DNA of 64,000 nucleotides from Paraclostridium dentum (GCF_012922555.1 NZ_WIPK01000005.1:1-64000); one strand, 5' to 3'; counted from the first letter of the stretch, positions 27,093 to 36,312 are shown. Notes: generated by a model from the sequence alone, not told the origin. Numbers and translations: made by a program.

Positions 27093-27692
27093 TTAAAATA
27101 TTTTTAGTGTTATTGTAGATATAGCATTTAAAATAGTTTGTGCAGATACACTAATCATTATTATAAGAAATGAGTTTATTATATACCTTTTCATTAAATA
27201 TGTACAGTTTGTTTTATTTTGTTTTCTTACATTTTTTATAAATTCTTCAAAGTACTTAAGTGATATTAATGCTAGTATTATCATGCCTGGAAGTACTATT
27301 GAAAATTTAATAAGTGTCACACATAACATTTTAAATGAACTAGCCTTCATAGCTATTATGAAAGTATTTATAGTATACCCTATCGATAAGCCTTTTACCG
27401 CAAAAATAATTAAAGCTATAGGTGCTAAAATTATGCTTAATGTACATATCGACATACCTGCTAATAAACTTAAGTCCATTTTAAAATTTGACATTAAAAC
27501 TTCTTTTATTTTCATTCCTGAATCATAGTAGCTATTTGTATAAGTTATGTTATTACTTATTACCTCTGTATATTGAGGAAAAATTTTATTTAACAATGAT
27601 CCTAAAATAACAAATAATATAAACAAACTAGATATAATTATCATATCCTTACTTATTTTATCCAATGTGGTTCTTCTATTTATTCTTCTCAA
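27093..27692 (-). CDS. spoIIM: Stage II sporulation protein M
   Basis: SpoIIM, with SpoIID and SpoIIP, drives membrane movement around the forespore during engulfment. The 199-residue protein has a basic N-terminus and about five membrane helices. The family motif VKGLSIGYTI is in the middle, and LPGMIILALISLKYFE follows. The start appears to be TTG at 27692, about 9-12 bases after a G-rich site. That site is in a hairpin at 27700-27749. The gene lies between a Nudix gene and the XerD-like gene, as in B. subtilis. Confidence 0.92.
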   Translation of the reverse strand: MRRINRRTTLDKISKDMIIISSLFILFVILGSLLNKIFPQYTEVISNNITYTNSYYDSGMKIKEVLMSNFKMDLSLLAGMSICTLSIILAPIALIIFAVKGLSIGYTINTFIIAMKASSFKMLCVTLIKFSIVLPGMIILALISLKYFEEFIKNVRKQNKTNCTYLMKRYIINSFLIIMISVSAQTILNAISTITLKIF

Positions 27693-27699
27693 AAACTAC

Positions 27700-27749
27700 A
27701 ACCCCCTCTTTTGTTCTTACATAATTTTTATGCAAGAGAAGAGGAGGTT
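27700..27749 (-). terminator. Hairpin between nudF and spoIIM, terminator or leader switch
   Basis: AACCCCCTCTT (27700-27710) pairs with AAGAGGAGGTT (27739-27749) with one mismatch, and TTCTTACAT can pair with ATGCAAGA inside. On the minus strand the stem is followed by GTAGTTTTT, so termination after nudF is plausible. The 3' arm also holds GAGGGGG, the likely spoIIM ribosome-binding site. Confidence 0.6.
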
Positions 27750-27757
27750 ATTCCTAA

Positions 27758-28288
27758 TTATAAAAGTTCTTTCGCAAGCAAAAGACCTATAGATGTTTTA
27801 GCATCTTCTATATCATTTTTATTAATCATTTCATATGCATCATTTAAATTAACTTCATGTAATTCTAAGAATTCATCTTCATCTAGACAACACTCACCCT
27901 TTTCTAGGTCTGTAGCTAGGTAAACATATATTTTTTGATTAGAAAATCCTGATGATGTATAAAATTTATGTATTAATTTCATATTGTTTGCACTATATCC
28001 AGTTTCTTCTTTTAGTTCTCTAATAGCACAGTCTTTTGGACTTTCTCCCTGTTCTAACTTTCCAGCAGGAATTTCCCATAAAACTTTTTCTATTGCTTTT
28101 CTAAACTGTCTAACTAATAAAACCTTATTATCATCAGTTATAGCTACTATTCCGACTGCCCCAGGATGTTCTATTATTTCTCTTTTTTGATAGCCTTTTT
28201 TAGGAACTTCGACAGTATCTACCTTCAGGCTTATAACCTTTCCAGTATATATCCTGTCACTACTTACTGTTTGCTCTTCTATTATCAT
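27758..28288 (-). CDS. nudF: Nudix hydrolase, ADP-ribose pyrophosphatase type
   Basis: The 176-residue protein has a complete Nudix box at about residues 95-117: G-x5-E-x7-RELKEETGY. It also shows the ADP-ribose pyrophosphatase layout, with VRQFRKAIEKVLWEIPAGKLE before the box and YTSSGFSNQKIYVYLA after it. It would split ADP-ribose to AMP and ribose-5-phosphate with Mg2+. It overlaps the DUF3866 gene by 29 bases, so the two are coupled. Substrate choice is inferred from the family. Confidence 0.88.
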   Translation of the reverse strand: MIIEEQTVSSDRIYTGKVISLKVDTVEVPKKGYQKREIIEHPGAVGIVAITDDNKVLLVRQFRKAIEKVLWEIPAGKLEQGESPKDCAIRELKEETGYSANNMKLIHKFYTSSGFSNQKIYVYLATDLEKGECCLDEDEFLELHEVNLNDAYEMINKNDIEDAKTSIGLLLAKELL

Positions 28289-29357
28289 AACAAACCTCCA
28301 TTAAGTAATATGCTGCACTACTTGCAGCATCAAAGAATTCACTATCTTGTTCATAATTTCTACCCATACTCTTAACTTTCAATTCAAAATAGTTTAAATC
28401 GTCTAAAGTACTGCCTGGATTTACATATGCTATATTGTGCTTTTCAGCTAATTTATTTTCTTTTATTTGGTTATTTACATAATCTAGTTTTTCTTTATCT
28501 TTAAGCCCTATAGGTATATTAACTTCTACATTTACTATCTCACTTAATACAGTTATACTATGATGACTTATACCTACATGTCTATCTCTTTTGTCTGCAA
28601 AGCTCATTCTCGGAATTGCAATAGGATTTCCTCCTAGCTTTTTAACAGCATCTAGTATTGGACCTTGTTCTATACCTGTGAAACCATATTTAGTTCCTGT
28701 GCCTGCTATTCCAGGCCCCATACTTACAAATACTGCATCCGCATTTAACACTTCTTTTGCAGTTATTAATGCTGAATAAATGTTTATACATTCATAATCT
28801 CCGCCAAATGCATTACCTATTGTTATAGTATCATCTATCAATTTTTTATTTTTTAGATTTTCTACATTCTTACTTAAGTATATAGGTAGAGATGCTCCAT
28901 CTGTCATTATATATACTAATTTTTTATCCGGATTATGTCTTTTGTATGATGCAACAAATGGAGTAAGCATACTATGTAATGTACCAACAACAACAGGTAG
29001 GTTATCTAGACTTTTAAACTCATTTATTTTATCATGTAGTTTACTATCTTGTTCCTCTACAGAATCTACTTTAACCTGTAACGGTGTATATCTCAATTTC
29101 ATAATATGACCACCCGGAGTCATATCAGATTCTATTTTATTTAAATTAGTTATTACAAAATGATAACCACCTGTACCAAGACTTAATTCAACTGCAGTTG
29201 TATTTAATACAACTTCATCGCCTATATCTACACTTCCTGTCATCTTAGGATAATTGTAAGCTTTTTCTATATTACCATTAATATTTACAGTTATTTCTTC
29301 TAAGTTTTGTGACTTACTTTTTATAGATTCAACTACTCCAATTCTTTTACTTATCAT
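28260..29357 (-). CDS. DUF3866 family protein
   Basis: The 365-residue protein matches what I know of the DUF3866 family, found in clostridia and actinobacteria, with no known function. The N-terminal part (about 1-90) looks like a beta-rich domain with GDEVVLNTTAVELSLGTGG. The middle has a Gly-rich MGPGIAGTGTKYGFTGIEQG. The C-terminal half has IPRMSFADKRDRHVGISHHS, with several conserved charged and His residues that could form a site. No membrane helix is seen. It is followed by nudF with overlap and preceded by a glycosyltransferase 4 gene 4 bases away. Function is unknown. Confidence 0.82.
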   Translation of the reverse strand: MISKRIGVVESIKSKSQNLEEITVNINGNIEKAYNYPKMTGSVDIGDEVVLNTTAVELSLGTGGYHFVITNLNKIESDMTPGGHIMKLRYTPLQVKVDSVEEQDSKLHDKINEFKSLDNLPVVVGTLHSMLTPFVASYKRHNPDKKLVYIMTDGASLPIYLSKNVENLKNKKLIDDTITIGNAFGGDYECINIYSALITAKEVLNADAVFVSMGPGIAGTGTKYGFTGIEQGPILDAVKKLGGNPIAIPRMSFADKRDRHVGISHHSITVLSEIVNVEVNIPIGLKDKEKLDYVNNQIKENKLAEKHNIAYVNPGSTLDDLNYFELKVKSMGRNYEQDSEFFDAASSAAYYLMEVCYDNRRANSK

Positions 29358-29361
29358 AAGA

Positions 29362-30186
29362 TTACCTTCCTAGTTTATCAATAAAATTTAAAACCTTATT
29401 ATTTTCTATTATTTTTGTTAAAGAGTATTTTTCAGTAAGTGCATGTATAAATACTAAAAATACTAACCATCCAATTCTTATAGGTCTAGCGTATCCTATA
29501 GCAATTAAGATTCCTATAGATATACCTAATACATTAGATCCTGTATCTCCCATCATAGCTTTAGCTTTTAAATCATCAAAGAAGTATACAATTACACTTG
29601 GTAATAATATAAGAACTAAACCTTTAGGATAACCTACTAAAGTTAATAATAGCGTTATAATTATAACTAAATATACTTTTATTGCTCTTCCTGGTCTTAA
29701 ATCTAGTAAGTTCATTAAATTAGTAGATAAAGCTATTATTAAAGTGTTTATACATATATCAGCTATATTTTTAGATATTGCAACTGATATAGCAAGACCT
29801 ACAAATCCTCCAAATAATGCTTTAAATCCACCCGTTGTAAGATGTCCTTTTAATAAACTTTTAAAATGCCCCTTTAATCCACTTACATCTCTGTTACCTA
29901 CAATATCGTCTAAAATACCTACTAAGCACATAGATAATAGTCCAAATATATACATAAATGTATATACTAAGTCGTTCTGGTTAGTTGTAAAGTATATTAA
30001 AATAATACTATTTATAACTATCGTAGGTAGAAAAACTAATCCCATACTTACAGGTATCATATCTTTTTTATAATTTGGTCTTATTACATTACTCGACACC
30101 AACATATTCCTAAAAAATGGCATAACAACATAAGTTGTTGCTACACCAACTAGTAGCATTATCATATACAGTATCATATTATTCAA
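29362..30186 (-). CDS. Glycosyltransferase family 4 (MraY/WecA-like) membrane protein
   Basis: The 274-residue polytopic protein (about eight helices) resembles enzymes that move a sugar-1-phosphate from a nucleotide to polyprenyl phosphate. It has the GILDD motif for Mg2+ and MMGDTGSNVLG near the C-terminus. The motif usually reading NAxNLxDGxDGL reads NLMNLLDLRPGRA here, so it belongs to a divergent branch with unknown substrate. I chose the TTG at 30186 because GGAGG lies 8 bases before it; the ATG at 30201 has no site and would overlap the gene before it. It is part of the SteA-SteB-GT2-GT4-DUF3866 run. Confidence 0.82.
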   Translation of the reverse strand: MNNMILYMIMLLVGVATTYVVMPFFRNMLVSSNVIRPNYKKDMIPVSMGLVFLPTIVINSIILIYFTTNQNDLVYTFMYIFGLLSMCLVGILDDIVGNRDVSGLKGHFKSLLKGHLTTGGFKALFGGFVGLAISVAISKNIADICINTLIIALSTNLMNLLDLRPGRAIKVYLVIIITLLLTLVGYPKGLVLILLPSVIVYFFDDLKAKAMMGDTGSNVLGISIGILIAIGYARPIRIGWLVFLVFIHALTEKYSLTKIIENNKVLNFIDKLGR

Positions 30187-30191
30187 TAACA

Positions 30192-30884
30192 CTACCTCCA
30201 TTCTTTTCTCTTCTTATTAGCAATTTTCTTTATATGGTAGTATTGTTTGCCTCTGTGTATAAACCCTTTTAAATCTCTTCCTGTTTCATTATGTGTCATA
30301 TTAACTAAAATTTCTTTTATAGAATAACCATATTTTAATATATCTATTGTCATTCCAACTTCAACTCCATAACCAAAAGGTATTTCATCAAATTTTTCTA
30401 AAACTTCTTTTTTGAATATTCTTTGACCAGATATAGTAGCATCTAACTCTACTCCTGTCATCTCAAATACTGAATCTTTAGCTAATCTTTTTACAAATCC
30501 CATCCCACCCTTTTTCTTAGCAGGTGGGAATTTTGCTATTGTTACATCAACTTCATTATTTATTACAGGTTTTATAAGCTTAATAGTTTCACTTGATGAA
30601 CTACCTAAATCTCCATCTAAAAATCCTATTATATCTGCATTTTCCATAGCTTTTTTTAATCCATAGTTTAATGCATAGCCTTTACCTCTATTTCTATCTA
30701 ACTTAAAAACTTTTATTTTATCATTTACAATAGATTTAGCTGCTTTTTCAGTGTTATCACTTGAACCATCATCTACAACTATTATTTCATTTATTTCTTC
30801 AATATCTACTACTCCTAGTAAAGTATCTTTTATTTTATTTTCTTCATTGTATGCAGGTATTATTATACTTACATAAGGATTCAT
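30192..30884 (-). CDS. Glycosyltransferase family 2
   Basis: The 230-residue protein has the GT-A fold start SIIIPAYNEENKI, the nucleotide site EIIVVDDGSSDNT, RNRGKGYALNYGL, and the metal-binding GFLDGDLG. It has no clear membrane helices. The family transfers sugars from nucleotide donors, often to polyprenyl phosphate or glycolipids. It overlaps nothing but sits only 5 bases from the GT4 gene, so both probably act in one envelope glycan pathway. Donor and acceptor are not known. Confidence 0.87.
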   Translation of the reverse strand: MNPYVSIIIPAYNEENKIKDTLLGVVDIEEINEIIVVDDGSSDNTEKAAKSIVNDKIKVFKLDRNRGKGYALNYGLKKAMENADIIGFLDGDLGSSSSETIKLIKPVINNEVDVTIAKFPPAKKKGGMGFVKRLAKDSVFEMTGVELDATISGQRIFKKEVLEKFDEIPFGYGVEVGMTIDILKYGYSIKEILVNMTHNETGRDLKGFIHRGKQYYHIKKIANKKRKEWR

Positions 30885-30903
30885 ATTTACATCTCCTTTA
30901 TTT

Positions 30904-31773
30904 TTACTTAAATGGTATTATAGAATCTACGTTATCTCCTATACCAAAGTTTCCTTTTTCTACAGAATCTCTAAGAGCGTAAACTAAAGATAGTTTACCT
31001 GTTCCTTGCTGAGAATTGTTTATAGTTGGTATTTTATCTTTTTTATAGTTTTCTAAATCAGAGAATTTAACATCACTTTTTTGAGTTCCTATTACATATT
31101 TACCATCTTCTTTTAATTTATCTATTATTATTTTATCTATATTCGTAAATTTATTAGAAGATTCATTTGTATCTCCACTTGCCATAACAACTTGAGAACA
31201 GTCTAAATAGTTATCTGATAAATAATTTATTTTTATCATCTCTAATTTTTCTAATTGTTGTAGTTTATCCATAGCATTTTCTTCTTTTAAGCAGCTCATT
31301 ATGTAATTAACTACATCTTTTTCAGTTTTTAACTGTAATTGTAATGCACTATCAAGTTCTTTTATTTTATCTTTATTAGTTAAACCTGATTTTAAAACAA
31401 TATCATATGCTACACTTCCATTTGCATCTGTTATAGTCTTAGATATGTCTTGTGTATAATCATAATTTTCTGTTGTTGATATTATTCCTACATTTTTACC
31501 TTGTAATTGGTCTTTTATTAATACTAAATAATTTTGATTTAAATAATTTACTAGTTTTTTGTATTCACTTTCTTTTTTGTCTAGTTTACCTTCTAATTCA
31601 TCATTTGTTGTTTTTATGTCTTCAAACTTAGCATCTAAATCATCTATTATAGCAGCTTGTTGCTTGCTAAGTTCTTGATCATAATTTAAGTTAAATCCTA
31701 CTAGCATTCCTATTCCTAATGCAATAAATATAGCACCTATCGTTACTATATAATACTTCATATTTATATGCAT
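30904..31773 (-). CDS. SteB-like (MctB/copper-transporter family) membrane protein
   Basis: The 289-residue protein has one N-terminal membrane helix (YYIVTIGAIFIALGIGMLVG) followed by a coiled coil (about 35-80), then a mixed soluble domain. This is the layout of the MctB/DUF3186 family. In Corynebacterium glutamicum the family member SteB works with SteA in cell separation; others are annotated as copper transporters. I chose the ATG at 31773, with AGGAGG 6 bases before it, over the TTG at 31788. It follows a SteA-like gene by 19 bases, which argues for the SteB role over copper transport. Confidence 0.82.
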   Translation of the reverse strand: MHINMKYYIVTIGAIFIALGIGMLVGFNLNYDQELSKQQAAIIDDLDAKFEDIKTTNDELEGKLDKKESEYKKLVNYLNQNYLVLIKDQLQGKNVGIISTTENYDYTQDISKTITDANGSVAYDIVLKSGLTNKDKIKELDSALQLQLKTEKDVVNYIMSCLKEENAMDKLQQLEKLEMIKINYLSDNYLDCSQVVMASGDTNESSNKFTNIDKIIIDKLKEDGKYVIGTQKSDVKFSDLENYKKDKIPTINNSQQGTGKLSLVYALRDSVEKGNFGIGDNVDSIIPFK

Positions 31774-31792
31774 GTTAATCCTCCTCAATTAA

Positions 31793-32914
31793 TTACATCT
31801 GTAATAGTAGTCTCATTTTTAATTCCATCAAGTGCATAAATTGTTGAACACTTGGAGAGAATGATGCAAGTATTAAAACTGGGAATAAAGCAGTTGCTAT
31901 AAGTGCCCATATATACTTTAATTTTAATTTACTTCTATATAATAAGTTTACACCTTTTGCATCTATTAGCTTTGATCCTATTTTTAGTCTTACTAAAAAT
32001 GTACTAGCCATACCAGGTCTTCCTTTTTCTAAGAAGTCTATCATATTAGAATGTGTCCCTACAGCTACTATAAGTTCAGCCTTATACTCATAAGCAGTAA
32101 GCATAGCTATATCCTCACTTGTTCCAGGCGCAGGAAATACCACAGCTTCCAATCCTAAGTCTTGTACTCTCTTAAGTCCAGGTGCTCTTCCGTCTGTGTA
32201 TGCATGAACAACTATTTCTTTTGCTTTTTGTAAAGCTTCATCACTTACACTATCCATATCTCCTACAATTACGTCTGGAGTATATCCAAACTCTAGTAAA
32301 GCGTCAGCTCCACCATCTACACCTACTAGTATAGGTTTCATTTCTTCTATGTACGATAATATTGTGCTTAGGTCTTGCTTATAGTCTTGACCTCTAACAA
32401 CTATCAATACATGTCTATTCTTGTAATCTGTACTTACTTTTGGTATTTCAACTTCTCCAAGAATAAGTCCTTTTTCTTTTTTAGCATAATCTATAGTATT
32501 ATCTATAAATCTATCCAACTCTACAGCCAAATTTTCATATGCCAATCTTATCTTGTTATCAACTTCGTCTTTATCTAATACTTCTCCTTGGCCCAATAAT
32601 TCTCCATCTCTATAGATTTTTCCATCTATAACTTCTATTATTTGCCCCTCCTGTAAGTTGTTGAATAGCTCTTCACCTACATTGTCTACAATAAGTATAT
32701 TTTTATCTACAAGTATTCCAGGTCCTTTATTTGGGTATCTACCACTTATAGATTGAGATGCATTTATAACAAGTTTTATCTTTCCCTCTACTAATGAATT
32801 TGCAGCAACTTCATCTACATCTTTATGATTTATAACTGCTATTTCTCCGCCAGTAAGTCGCTTTGCAAGCCTTTTTGTTTTTCTGTCTACCTTAATAGGG
32901 GCTTCGACTCTCAT
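31793..32914 (-). CDS. SteA-like cytokinesis protein with thiamin-pyrophosphokinase-like domain
   Basis: The 373-residue protein begins MRVEAPIKVDRKTKRLAKRL. A middle domain resembling the thiamin pyrophosphokinase fold has VGVDGGADALLEFG and DVIVGDMDSVSD, and GTSEDIAML follows. There is one C-terminal membrane helix (IWALIATALFPVLILA). This is the SteA family, described as part of the cytokinetic ring machinery in actinobacteria. The ATG at 32914 has TTGGAGG 8-9 bases upstream, so it is preferred over the open frame from 32929. It heads the SteA-SteB-GT2-GT4-DUF3866-nudF run. Confidence 0.84.
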   Translation of the reverse strand: MRVEAPIKVDRKTKRLAKRLTGGEIAVINHKDVDEVAANSLVEGKIKLVINASQSISGRYPNKGPGILVDKNILIVDNVGEELFNNLQEGQIIEVIDGKIYRDGELLGQGEVLDKDEVDNKIRLAYENLAVELDRFIDNTIDYAKKEKGLILGEVEIPKVSTDYKNRHVLIVVRGQDYKQDLSTILSYIEEMKPILVGVDGGADALLEFGYTPDVIVGDMDSVSDEALQKAKEIVVHAYTDGRAPGLKRVQDLGLEAVVFPAPGTSEDIAMLTAYEYKAELIVAVGTHSNMIDFLEKGRPGMASTFLVRLKIGSKLIDAKGVNLLYRSKLKLKYIWALIATALFPVLILASFSPSVQQFMHLMELKMRLLLQM

Positions 32915-32953
32915 ACTTAAAACCTCCAATTTTCGTTTTTGAAATCACATTAC

Positions 32954-32962
32954 ATTATAGCA
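32954..32962 (-). promoter_or_regulatory. Candidate extended -10 promoter for the steA operon
   Basis: On the minus strand TGCTATAAT is a full extended -10 element about 40 bases before the steA start. The -35 region (TTTAAA at 17 bases) is weak. Confidence 0.5.
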
Positions 32963-33004
32963 TTATTTTACAACAATTTAAATAATTAAAATTACGCGCC
33001 CTTC

Positions 33005-34207
33005 TTATAAGCTATTTATAATATTAATTAAATCTGTTTTATTGTTTATATTAGGATTTTCAATCACATTATATAGTAAAAAGTTTAATTTTTCACCTAT
33101 TTCCTTGCCTTTATAGCCTAAAGCATTTAAATCCCTTCCATTTAGTGCTAATTCTTTTAATGAATAACACTCTTTATTTAAATCAATTTCTTTAATTAAA
33201 TTATTTATTTTGTCATAATATTTTTTTTCAAATTCCATATCCAATACTTTTTTTACATATAATAGATAATTTAGACTTTCATGTCCTATTTCCTTTAAAT
33301 AAATCTTTATAGATACTTTATCATCGATTATTTTATTATCTAGATTATCTAAAATTGTAATGCATTGACTTTTTATTTTGTTAGAATATCTTAATAATTC
33401 CAATATTTTTTTGCTTTCGTTAATGTCCCCTAGAATATACATAAATATACTTAATCTTATCACTAAATCTTTTTTACTCGACTTAAGTTTAGCTAAATCA
33501 TTTTTATTCATCTTTACATTTTTCATTTCAAATATATCAAACATTTTTGCATCGTAAAGTATATATATTTTTTCAGGGTAATTACTAAGTAAAATTTTAT
33601 TTAATTCCTCTTGTATTCTTTCTGAGCTTATATTTTTTATCAATTTTATATTTTCATAAATACTTTCCAATGTTTTGCTATCTATTTTGAAATTAAGCTT
33701 AGAACTAAATCTAACAGCTCTTATTATCCTAAGCCCATCCTCTTTAAATCTTTCATCTGGATTTCCAACTGTCCTTATTATTTTTTTATTTATATCTTCT
33801 ATCCCATCAAACGCATCAACTATACCTACTTTATGATTATAGGCAATAGAGTTTATAGTAAAATCACGCCTTTTTAAATCTTCTATTATATCCCTTGTAA
33901 ACTCTACATATTCAGGTCTTCGGTTGTCAGCGTATGTTCCATCAATTCTATATGTTGTAATTTCATATTCATTTTTATTTTTTATTAAAGTTATTGTTCC
34001 ATGCTTTATTCCAGTTTCAATTATTTTATAATTTTTAAATATACTTATTGTGTCTGTAGGTTTTGCATTTGTTGTTATATCGTAATCGTTAGGTTTTATT
34101 CCTACAATTGAGTCTCTTACACATCCCCCTACTATATAAGCCTCATATCCATTTTCATATATATCATCTATTATCTCTTTTACATCAGTTGGTATGTTTA
34201 TTTTCAT
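33005..34207 (-). CDS. cca: CCA-adding tRNA nucleotidyltransferase/poly(A) polymerase family
   Basis: The 400-residue class II nucleotidyltransferase has the flexible loop VGGCVRDSIVG, the catalytic DYDIT acidic pair, and RRDFTINSIAY. It also has the helical RFKEDGLRIIRAVRFSSKLNF. CCA enzymes add or repair the 3' CCA of tRNA; bacterial poly(A) polymerases share the same head, and the distinction is not certain from sequence. A C-terminal helical domain completes it. The start is ATG with GAGGTG. It is upstream of steA and downstream of the spo0A terminator. Confidence 0.88.
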   Translation of the reverse strand: MKINIPTDVKEIIDDIYENGYEAYIVGGCVRDSIVGIKPNDYDITTNAKPTDTISIFKNYKIIETGIKHGTITLIKNKNEYEITTYRIDGTYADNRRPEYVEFTRDIIEDLKRRDFTINSIAYNHKVGIVDAFDGIEDINKKIIRTVGNPDERFKEDGLRIIRAVRFSSKLNFKIDSKTLESIYENIKLIKNISSERIQEELNKILLSNYPEKIYILYDAKMFDIFEMKNVKMNKNDLAKLKSSKKDLVIRLSIFMYILGDINESKKILELLRYSNKIKSQCITILDNLDNKIIDDKVSIKIYLKEIGHESLNYLLYVKKVLDMEFEKKYYDKINNLIKEIDLNKECYSLKELALNGRDLNALGYKGKEIGEKLNFLLYNVIENPNINNKTDLINIINSL

Positions 34208-34252
34208 TATTTCACCTCAGTTTAGTAAATTACTATATATTTTATACATTTA

Positions 34253-34288
34253 CACAAAAAAATAAAGCCTTCAATTTATGAAGACTTT
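34253..34288 (-). terminator. Terminator after spo0A
   Basis: AAAGCCTTCA (34264-34273) pairs with TGAAGACTTT (34279-34288) with one mismatch and a 5-base loop. On the minus strand it is followed by ATTTTTTT. It lies 16 bases past the spo0A stop. Confidence 0.92.
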
Positions 34289-34303
34289 GTTTTTCATAAT
34301 TTA

Positions 34304-35122
34304 TTATTTAACCATACTGTGCTCTAATCTTAATTTATCTGCAATCATTGCTATAAACTCAGAGTTTGTTGGTTTCCCTTTTGTATTATGAACTGTATAT
34401 CCAAATAATTGATTTATAGTGTCAACCTTACCTCTGCTCCATGCAACTTCTATTGCATGTCTTATAGCTCTTTCAACCCTACTTGGAGTTGTGTTAAACT
34501 TTTTAGCTATACTTGGGTATAGTTCCTTTGTTACTGCCCCTAATAATTCAACATTGTCTATAACCATTTTTATAGCTTCTCTTAAATATAAATATCCTTT
34601 TATATGAGCTGGAACTCCTATTTCGTGTATTATATTTGTTATTTCAGTTTCTATGTTTCCTACATTTTTAACGAAATCAGTTTTAGTCATTTTTATATCC
34701 ATATTATTATTTGATCTTGAATTAGAATCTACTACTGTATTTTTATTTGAAACTAATCCTCTTATTCTATTTATAAATATTACAAAGTCAAAAGGTTTAA
34801 CTATGTAATAGTCTGCTCCTAAGTTTATTGCACTTTGTGTTATTTTATCTTGACCTACTGCAGATAATACTATTATCTTAGGCATTTTAGGCAAGTTCAT
34901 AGCATTTAGTTTTTCAATTACCCCTAACCCATCAAGATGTGGCATTATAACATCTAAAACCAATACATCTGGTTGTGTTCTTGAAACTAAATCTAAAGCT
35001 TCTATTCCATCCTTTGCAATTCCTAATATTTCAATATCATCCTCATTAGATAAATACTCTCTTAATACTTGACAAAAATCCCTGTTGTCATCTGCTAAAA
35101 CTATTTTTATTTTTTCGCTCAT
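34304..35122 (-). CDS. spo0A: Sporulation response regulator Spo0A
   Basis: Spo0A is the master switch for sporulation. The 272-residue protein has a receiver domain (about 1-125) with Asp 11/12 and phosphorylation site Asp 57 in [13 protein letters not shown] linker follows, then the Spo0A DNA-binding domain (about 155-272) with [32 protein letters not shown] and the end [18 protein letters not shown]. The start is ATG with GGGGGG upstream. A sigma-H-like promoter and a 0A box lie at 35186-35216. Orphan kinases elsewhere in the genome, possibly including the pair at 11932-16618, would feed it. spoIVB is immediately upstream, as in B. subtilis. Confidence 0.98.
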   Translation of the reverse strand: MSEKIKIVLADDNRDFCQVLREYLSNEDDIEILGIAKDGIEALDLVSRTQPDVLVLDVIMPHLDGLGVIEKLNAMNLPKMPKIIVLSAVGQDKITQSAINLGADYYIVKPFDFVIFINRIRGLVSNKNTVVDSNSRSNNNMDIKMTKTDFVKNVGNIETEITNIIHEIGVPAHIKGYLYLREAIKMVIDNVELLGAVTKELYPSIAKKFNTTPSRVERAIRHAIEVAWSRGKVDTINQLFGYTVHNTKGKPTNSEFIAMIADKLRLEHSMVK

Positions 35123-35185
35123 TAAATTTTTCCCCCCATAGAATTATAAATTTATTTAAATATTTTCTAATTTTTCACTAATAAC

Positions 35186-35216
35186 CTATTCGACATTTAA
35201 TATTTATATTCCTTCT
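35186..35216 (-). promoter_or_regulatory. Sigma-H-like promoter with 0A box upstream of spo0A
   Basis: On the minus strand AGAAGGAAT and GTCGAATAG match the sigma-H -35 and -10 patterns at normal spacing. TGTCGAA (35189-35195), a perfect Spo0A binding box, overlaps the -10. This fits induction by sigma-H and feedback by Spo0A. The promoter is about 65-95 bases before the spo0A start. Confidence 0.7.
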
Positions 35217-35242
35217 GTTTATTTTTATTTTTATATATATAC

Positions 35243-36226
35243 TTATATTATCATCTTATCTATAAAAATTCCATATCCTATTTTAGAGTTATCTATAAAA
35301 ACATGCGTAACAGCCCCAATTATTTTATCATTTTGTATTATAGGTGCTCCACTCATTCCTTGAACTATACCACCAGTATAATTTATCAATCTCTCATCTA
35401 CTACTTCAATCACCATATCTTTATCATCTTTTTTGTTATTATATTTAATTTTTTTTATGTTTATTTGATATTGCCCGATTTTTCCATCTTTATTTTGAAA
35501 TAAAATTATCGCCGGTCCAAGCTTTATATCTTTACTGTCACCAACTTCTAACATTTTTTCTTTTCCTTCATTATCATATGTCGTTAAATTGCCACTTATT
35601 CCAAAACTGTTATTTTTTTTAAAATTACCTATCGGTTTATCGCCATCAAATTCAGCTTTTATTTGCCCTACATGTTTAACTCTTCCCTTTTCAATCGAAA
35701 TGTCTTCAGCATTGTATATATTTCCACTCTTAACCTTTATCAATTCATTTGTATCTACATCTTTTATTGGATGTCCTAATGCCGAAAATGTATTGTTTTG
35801 CGGATTATAAAATGTCATAGTTCCTATTCCAGAAATTTTATCTCTAATCCAAATTCCAAGTTTATATTCATTATTTTCTTTTTTAACTGGAATTTGCTTT
35901 GATATTAGTTCTCCATCCCTGTCGATTATTATCTCAACTACATCTTTATTATAGTTATATAAAACTCTTTTTACATCTTTACTACTATATACATTAATTC
36001 CATTTATACTTATTATATTATCTCCAGCTTCCACTCCGTCTATATAATCAACACTCGAATCTTCATTTTCTAATACTAATATTCCATCTGTGTTAGCCCT
36101 TATACCTACAACATTTCCAAGTGGAACTAAATATCTTGTTTCTTTTTTATTTCCTGGTTTCGATATTCCCAATATAAATATAGGTATTATTAAGACTAAA
36201 GATAAAACTATATATATTTTTTTCAT
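35243..36226 (-). CDS. spoIVB: SpoIVB serine peptidase
   Basis: SpoIVB is secreted from the forespore and triggers the pro-sigma-K checkpoint in Bacillus. The 327-residue protein has a signal or membrane helix at its N-terminus, a PDZ domain (about 45-115) and an S55 peptidase domain. The catalytic His is in FSALGHPI and the Ser in GIVQGMSGAPII. The ATG at 36226 is chosen because AAGGGA lies 9 bases before it; an open frame to 36268 lacks such a site. Here SigK has no pro-sequence, so the peptidase must serve another target or its classic role is lost. Confidence 0.93.
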   Translation of the reverse strand: MKKIYIVLSLVLIIPIFILGISKPGNKKETRYLVPLGNVVGIRANTDGILVLENEDSSVDYIDGVEAGDNIISINGINVYSSKDVKRVLYNYNKDVVEIIIDRDGELISKQIPVKKENNEYKLGIWIRDKISGIGTMTFYNPQNNTFSALGHPIKDVDTNELIKVKSGNIYNAEDISIEKGRVKHVGQIKAEFDGDKPIGNFKKNNSFGISGNLTTYDNEGKEKMLEVGDSKDIKLGPAIILFQNKDGKIGQYQINIKKIKYNNKKDDKDMVIEVVDERLINYTGGIVQGMSGAPIIQNDKIIGAVTHVFIDNSKIGYGIFIDKMII

Positions 36227-36312
36227 TTTATATCGTCCCTTCATAAATTTATATACATATAGTTCCATTTTTCATTTATTTTTATCCAGTTTAATCTAAA
36301 TATAATTTTACG

